Below, piece after piece: positions 43,022 to 43,294 of a stretch of DNA of 43,294 nt. The translations under genes and the position numbers were made by a program. Under the pieces are notes generated by a model. The model was not told the origin of the DNA, made no database searches, and saw nothing but the letters and a program-made list of their open reading frames with translations. Source of the stretch: an uncultured Terriglobus sp. (GTDB lineage: Bacteria; Acidobacteriota; Terriglobia; Terriglobales; Acidobacteriaceae); NCBI GenBank assembly GCA_937873305.1, contig CALMOM010000010.1, forward strand, positions 11,824 to 55,117. Reading direction: 5' to 3'. Position 1 is the first letter of the stretch. Each line of letters opens with the position of its first letter.

Positions 43022-43294
43022 CTACCGATTGTGCAGCACTTCCAGCTTGACCTGGGCCAAGCCCTGCTCCAGCATGCCAAGCTCCTGGGCGGCGGCGGAC
43101 GATAGATCGATGATGCGGCCAGGCGCAAGGGCACCACGGTCGTTGATACGGACGATGACGGAGTGCATGGAGCGAAGATTGGTGACGCGGACCAGCGTTC
43201 CCAATGGCAGCGAGCGATGGGCGGCGGTCAGCTGCGAGCTGTCGTAGACTTCGCCAGATGCAGTCGTGCGGCCATTCCACATGTCGCCGTACCA
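43022..43294 (-). CDS. rlpA: RlpA-like septal ring lytic transglycosylase, C-terminal part
   Basis: The frame enters from the window edge (W-Y-G-D-M-W-N-G-R-T-T-A-S-G-E-V-Y-D) and continues to the stop at 43022, so only the double-psi beta-barrel is seen. Y-G..G-R-T-T-A-S-G-E, L-P-L-G-T-L-V-R-V-T-N, V-I-V-R-I-N-D-R-G and I-D-L-S-S-A-A-A-Q-E-L are the RlpA signature, including the catalytic Asp in I-N-D-R-G. RlpA cleaves denuded peptidoglycan at the division site. The start is outside the window; an internal ATG at 43282 is not the true start. Confidence 0.9.
   Translation of the reverse strand, partial: WYGDMWNGRTTASGEVYDSSQLTAAHRSLPLGTLVRVTNLRSMHSVIVRINDRGALAPGRIIDLSSAAAQELGMLEQGLAQVKLEVLHNR

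Overview
The window looks like a chromosomal segment of a GC-rich, diderm soil bacterium of the Acidobacteriota, most likely class Terriglobia (Terriglobus, Granulicella or Edaphobacter-like). The grounds are an Oar-like TonB-dependent receptor with an N-terminal carboxypeptidase-regulatory domain, a large IPT/TIG-repeat lipoprotein, an LpxC (lipid A, hence an outer membrane), and a Tad pilus locus of the acidobacterial type. The assignment rests on gene style only, since no rRNA is present. No tRNA, rRNA, CRISPR array, insertion sequence or prophage was recognised.

Layout. (1) 1-9057, sugar uptake and salvage: an MFS transporter of the anion:cation symporter type, a SusC/Oar-like TonB receptor closed by a terminator hairpin, then a tight group of nucleotidyltransferase, NahK-like anomeric sugar kinase and sugar-porter MFS. 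These suggest import of an (amino)sugar, phosphorylation at C1 and activation to an NDP-sugar. (2) 9058-9663, a 600-base gene-free stretch between convergent genes, carrying several nested inverted repeats that look like structured RNA. (3) 9664-23193, a Tad/Flp pilus locus in two divergent arms. The left arm (minus strand) is a GT-C-like membrane protein, TadG and two TadE-like pseudopilins, with ATGA overlaps between the last three. The right arm (plus strand) is cpaA-cpaB-cpaC-cpaE-cpaF-tadB-tadC-flp, an undetected 28-residue hydrophobic peptide and a DUF192-GT87 fusion. (4) 23160-30685, mixed housekeeping: a DUF2147 protein, ThrS, a cupin, a CxxC protein with an Arg-rich tail, AzoR, an SDR, an ArsR-type regulator, FolK and LpxC. 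(5) 30872-34939: an M20 peptidase, a higBA toxin-antitoxin pair whose toxin has an in-frame stop, then Maf, RpiA and a hexose-6-phosphate mutarotase overlapping one another. (6) 35021-43294: two small unknown proteins around an operator-like region, a CDP-alcohol phosphatidyltransferase, a 1475-residue IPT/beta-propeller lipoprotein, Dps, GreA, RuvX/YqgF and the 3' part of an RlpA-like gene running off the window.

The most interesting points are the structured intergenic region at 9182-9428, where a stem hides the Shine-Dalgarno of a tiny Cys-rich ORF; the 28-residue peptide and the DUF192-GT87 fusion behind flp; the killed HigB toxin with its antitoxin and operator intact; and large insertions in a sugar porter and in ThrRS.
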